The notes below the pieces were generated by a model. The model did not search any database, was not told where the DNA came from, and saw only the letters and a program-made list of their open reading frames with translations. DNA of 5,655 bases from Gammaproteobacteria bacterium (GTDB lineage: Bacteria > Pseudomonadota > Gammaproteobacteria > Steroidobacterales > Steroidobacteraceae): positions 1-5,655 of the forward strand of contig JAFAVO010000163.1 in the NCBI GenBank assembly GCA_019242385.1. The letters run 5' to 3'. The number at the start of each line of letters is the position of its first letter. Positions within the stretch are counted from its first letter, which is position 1. Positions 3,537 through 5,655 of this stretch are shown here, piece by piece. A program made the position numbers and the translations under genes.

Positions 3537-5655
3537 ATGGTCCAGCCCGATCCCTGGGTCGTGCACAAGTTCGGGGGGTCGAGCGTCGCCGACGCCGACT
3601 GCTTCCGCAAAGTGGCGGCCATACTCGAAGCCGCGCCCGCGGGGCGCCTGGCGGTGGTGTTGTCTGCCTGTCGCGGCGTCACCGACGCGCTGTTGCGCCT
3701 GGTGGCACTCGCCGAGCGGCAGGATGAGCGCGTCGGCGCCGAGCTCGCACAGCTGCGCGACCGGCACGCGGCGATCGCCACCGAGCTGTTGAGCCCCGCC
3801 GGCGCACAGCGCTACCGCACGACCTTCGAGAGCGACTGCCGCGACCTGAAGGAGGTGCTGCGCTCGCTGCAGCTGCCGCGCTCGCTCGAGCACCCGCGCG
3901 GCTCGGCGCGCGATGTGAGCGATCTGGTGTCAGGCTACGGCGAGGTCTGGTCGACCCGGCTGTTCCAGCGCTTCTTCGCCGAACGGGGGCGCCGGCCGGG
4001 TCCGGTCGCCTGGCTCGATGCGCGCCGTGTGGTGGTGGTCGAGTGGGGGCCGCTCGGCCCGGGTGTGCAGTGGAGCGAGTCGCGCGCCAATCTCGAGGCG
4101 CAGGTGCCCGCGCAGTTTCACGGCACGCTGGTCATCACCGGCTTCGTGGCCGTCGATCGGCGTGGTGTGCCAACCACGCTCGGCCGCAACGGCAGCGATT
4201 TCTCCGCCTCCATATTCGGCGCGCTGCTCGGTGCGACCGAGATCGTGATCTGGACGGACGTGGATGGCGTGCTGTCCGCCGACCCGCGCCGGGTCCCCGA
4301 CGCGACCGTCATCGACTCACTCTCCTACAACGAAGCCATGGAGCTCGCCTACTTCGGCGCCAAGGTCATCCATCCCCAGACCATCGCGCCGGCGGTGAAG
4401 GACCGCATACCGATCTGGATCCGCAACACCTTCGCGCCGCAGAAGGCCGGCACGCTGATCTGCATCGAGCCCGCCTCGAGCCTGCCGGTCAAGGGCATCA
4501 CCAGCATCGAGCGCGTTGCGCTCGTCAACCTGGAAGGGACCGGGATGATCGGTGTACCCGGCACCGCTCATCGGCTCTTCGGTGCGCTGCGCGAAGAGGG
4601 CATCTCGGTCATCCTCATCTCTCAGGGCAGCTCCGAGCACTCGATCTGTTGTGCCATTCCGCAGGAGCAGGCCGAGCGCGCCGCCGCGGTGGTGACGCGC
4701 GCGTTCGAGCGCGAGCTCGAGGAGGGCCAGATCCAGAGCGTCGATATCGATGCCGACCAGGCGATCCTCGCGGTGGTGGGCGATGGCATGGCGGGCACAC
4801 CCGGCATCGCCGCCAAGCTCTTCACCGCGCTCGGTGACTCCGGAGTCAACGTGCGCGCCATCGCCCAGGGCGCGTCCGAGCGCAATATTTCCGTGGTGGT
4901 CGAAGGCCGCAGCGGCATGCGCGCGCTGCGCGCGGTGCACGCGGGCCTGTACCTGTCACCGCACACGCTCTCGATCGGGGTGATAGGACCTGGCACGGTC
5001 GGCCGCGTGCTGCTCGATCAGCTGGCGGCGCAGAGTGAGCACCTGCGCCAGCAGTTTCGCCTGGACCTGCGCGTGCGCGGCATCATCGGCTCACAGCGCA
5101 TGCTGCTCGCCGATACCAACATCCCGATGCAGGACTGGCGCGGCCAGTACGAGCAGAGCAGCCGCGCAGCGGACATCGAGCGCTTCGTCGAGCACGTACG
5201 CCTCGATTACCTGCCGCATACCGTGCTCGTCGACTGCACCGCGAGCGCAGGCGTGGCCGCGCACTACGCCGACTGGCTGGCGGCAGGCATTCACATCGTG
5301 ACCCCGAACAAGAAGGCCAACAGCGGCGATTACGCCTATTACCAGCGCCTGCAGAGCGCGCGGCGTGCCGGCTCCTCCCATTACCTGTACGAGGCGACGG
5401 TCGGTGCGGGACTGCCGATCGTGCAGACGCTGCGTGACCTGGTGCAGACCGGCGATGAGATCAGCGGCATCGAGGGCATCTTCTCGGGCACGCTCGCTTA
5501 CCTTTTCAACATCTACGACGGCCAGCGTGGATTTGCCCACATCGTGCAGGACGCGCGGGCGCGCGGCTTCACCGAGCCCGATCCGCGCGATGATCTCTCC
5601 GGGCAGGACGTGGCGAGAAAACTCATCATTCTCGGACGCGAAATGGGTCTGCCGC
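3537..5655 (+). CDS. thrA: Bifunctional aspartokinase I / homoserine dehydrogenase I (3' truncated by window)
   Basis: The first 706 codons are present. The E. coli protein has 820 residues, so roughly 115-125 are missing past the right edge. It catalyses aspartate to aspartyl phosphate (ATP) and aspartate semialdehyde to homoserine (NAD(P)H), steps one and three towards threonine and methionine. The aspartokinase domain (about 7-300) shows KFGGSSV at 11-17, GRNGSD at 216-221, a WTDVDGV stretch and YFGAKVIHP at 272-280. Two ACT regulatory domains follow, about 322-395 and 407-470 (AIAQGASERNISVVV at the end), probably the threonine feedback site as in known ThrA. The homoserine dehydrogenase part starts near 479 with the nucleotide-binding GPGTVG at 484-489, then TPNKKAN at 589-595, EATVGAGLP at 619-627, SGTLAYLF, and EPDPRDDLSGQDVARK at 680-695, which holds the catalytic Asp and Lys region. 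The ATG at 3537 is chosen because an in-frame stop (TAG 3495-3497, the TetR stop) bounds the frame and no other ATG or GTG lies between. No Shine-Dalgarno site or attenuator-like leader is visible. Confidence 0.97.
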   Translation, partial: MVQPDPWVVHKFGGSSVADADCFRKVAAILEAAPAGRLAVVLSACRGVTDALLRLVALAERQDERVGAELAQLRDRHAAIATELLSPAGAQRYRTTFESDCRDLKEVLRSLQLPRSLEHPRGSARDVSDLVSGYGEVWSTRLFQRFFAERGRRPGPVAWLDARRVVVVEWGPLGPGVQWSESRANLEAQVPAQFHGTLVITGFVAVDRRGVPTTLGRNGSDFSASIFGALLGATEIVIWTDVDGVLSADPRRVPDATVIDSLSYNEAMELAYFGAKVIHPQTIAPAVKDRIPIWIRNTFAPQKAGTLICIEPASSLPVKGITSIERVALVNLEGTGMIGVPGTAHRLFGALREEGISVILISQGSSEHSICCAIPQEQAERAAAVVTRAFERELEEGQIQSVDIDADQAILAVVGDGMAGTPGIAAKLFTALGDSGVNVRAIAQGASERNISVVVEGRSGMRALRAVHAGLYLSPHTLSIGVIGPGTVGRVLLDQLAAQSEHLRQQFRLDLRVRGIIGSQRMLLADTNIPMQDWRGQYEQSSRAADIERFVEHVRLDYLPHTVLVDCTASAGVAAHYADWLAAGIHIVTPNKKANSGDYAYYQRLQSARRAGSSHYLYEATVGAGLPIVQTLRDLVQTGDEISGIEGIFSGTLAYLFNIYDGQRGFAHIVQDARARGFTEPDPRDDLSGQDVARKLIILGREMGLP

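Noticed and set aside
4043..4837. A 264-codon plus-strand frame within thrA
   Set aside because: It is Arg-rich and without motifs, in a shifted frame of thrA, whose own frame holds continuous aspartokinase and ACT motifs.
4317..4940. A 207-codon minus-strand frame inside thrA
   Set aside because: It is a His/Asp/Arg-rich shadow of thrA with no independent start signal or recognisable domain.

Overview
The window is a compact, GC-rich piece of bacterial chromosome. It best fits a gammaproteobacterium of the Xanthomonadales/Steroidobacterales/Nevskiales sort. That placement rests on general sequence feel, on codons that mostly end in G or C, and on a fused aspartokinase-homoserine dehydrogenase (ThrA). 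No phylogeny could be run. I see no tRNA, rRNA, CRISPR array, insertion sequence or phage gene. No gap between genes exceeds about 55 bases.

Left part (1-432, + strand): the last 16 codons of an unidentified upstream gene overlap, by ATGA, a small conserved protein that resembles the DUF7009 family. This protein ends one base away from a convergent operon.

Middle part (434-2693, - strand): three genes read right to left. First is an XdhC/CoxI-family maturation factor for molybdenum hydroxylases. Next, 29 bases on, is an unrecognised helical protein of 184 residues. Last, overlapping it by four bases (TTGA), is a MocA/MobA-like nucleotidyltransferase. XdhC and MocA relatives act on the molybdenum cofactor of the xanthine dehydrogenase/CO dehydrogenase/isoquinoline oxidoreductase family, by binding and sulfurating it and by converting it to the cytosine dinucleotide form. 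The set is therefore probably an accessory operon for such an enzyme, whose structural genes are not in the window. The middle protein is the real unknown.

Right part (2748-5655, + strand): a TetR/AcrR-type repressor gene diverges from xdhC across only 54 bases. It is followed after 39 bases, in the same reading frame, by thrA. ThrA is the largest gene here and runs off the right edge with 706 codons present. It carries the first and third steps from aspartate to threonine/methionine.

Regulation: the 54-base divergent spacer holds the only AT-rich patch of the intergenic DNA, an imperfect palindrome, and -10-like boxes so close to both starts that leaderless transcripts are possible. The TetR protein may control itself and the xdhC operon, and perhaps thrA by co-transcription; this is inference. 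Overall this is mostly ordinary core and accessory metabolism. The points of interest are the uncharacterised proteins beside cofactor genes and the unusual start and spacing arrangements.
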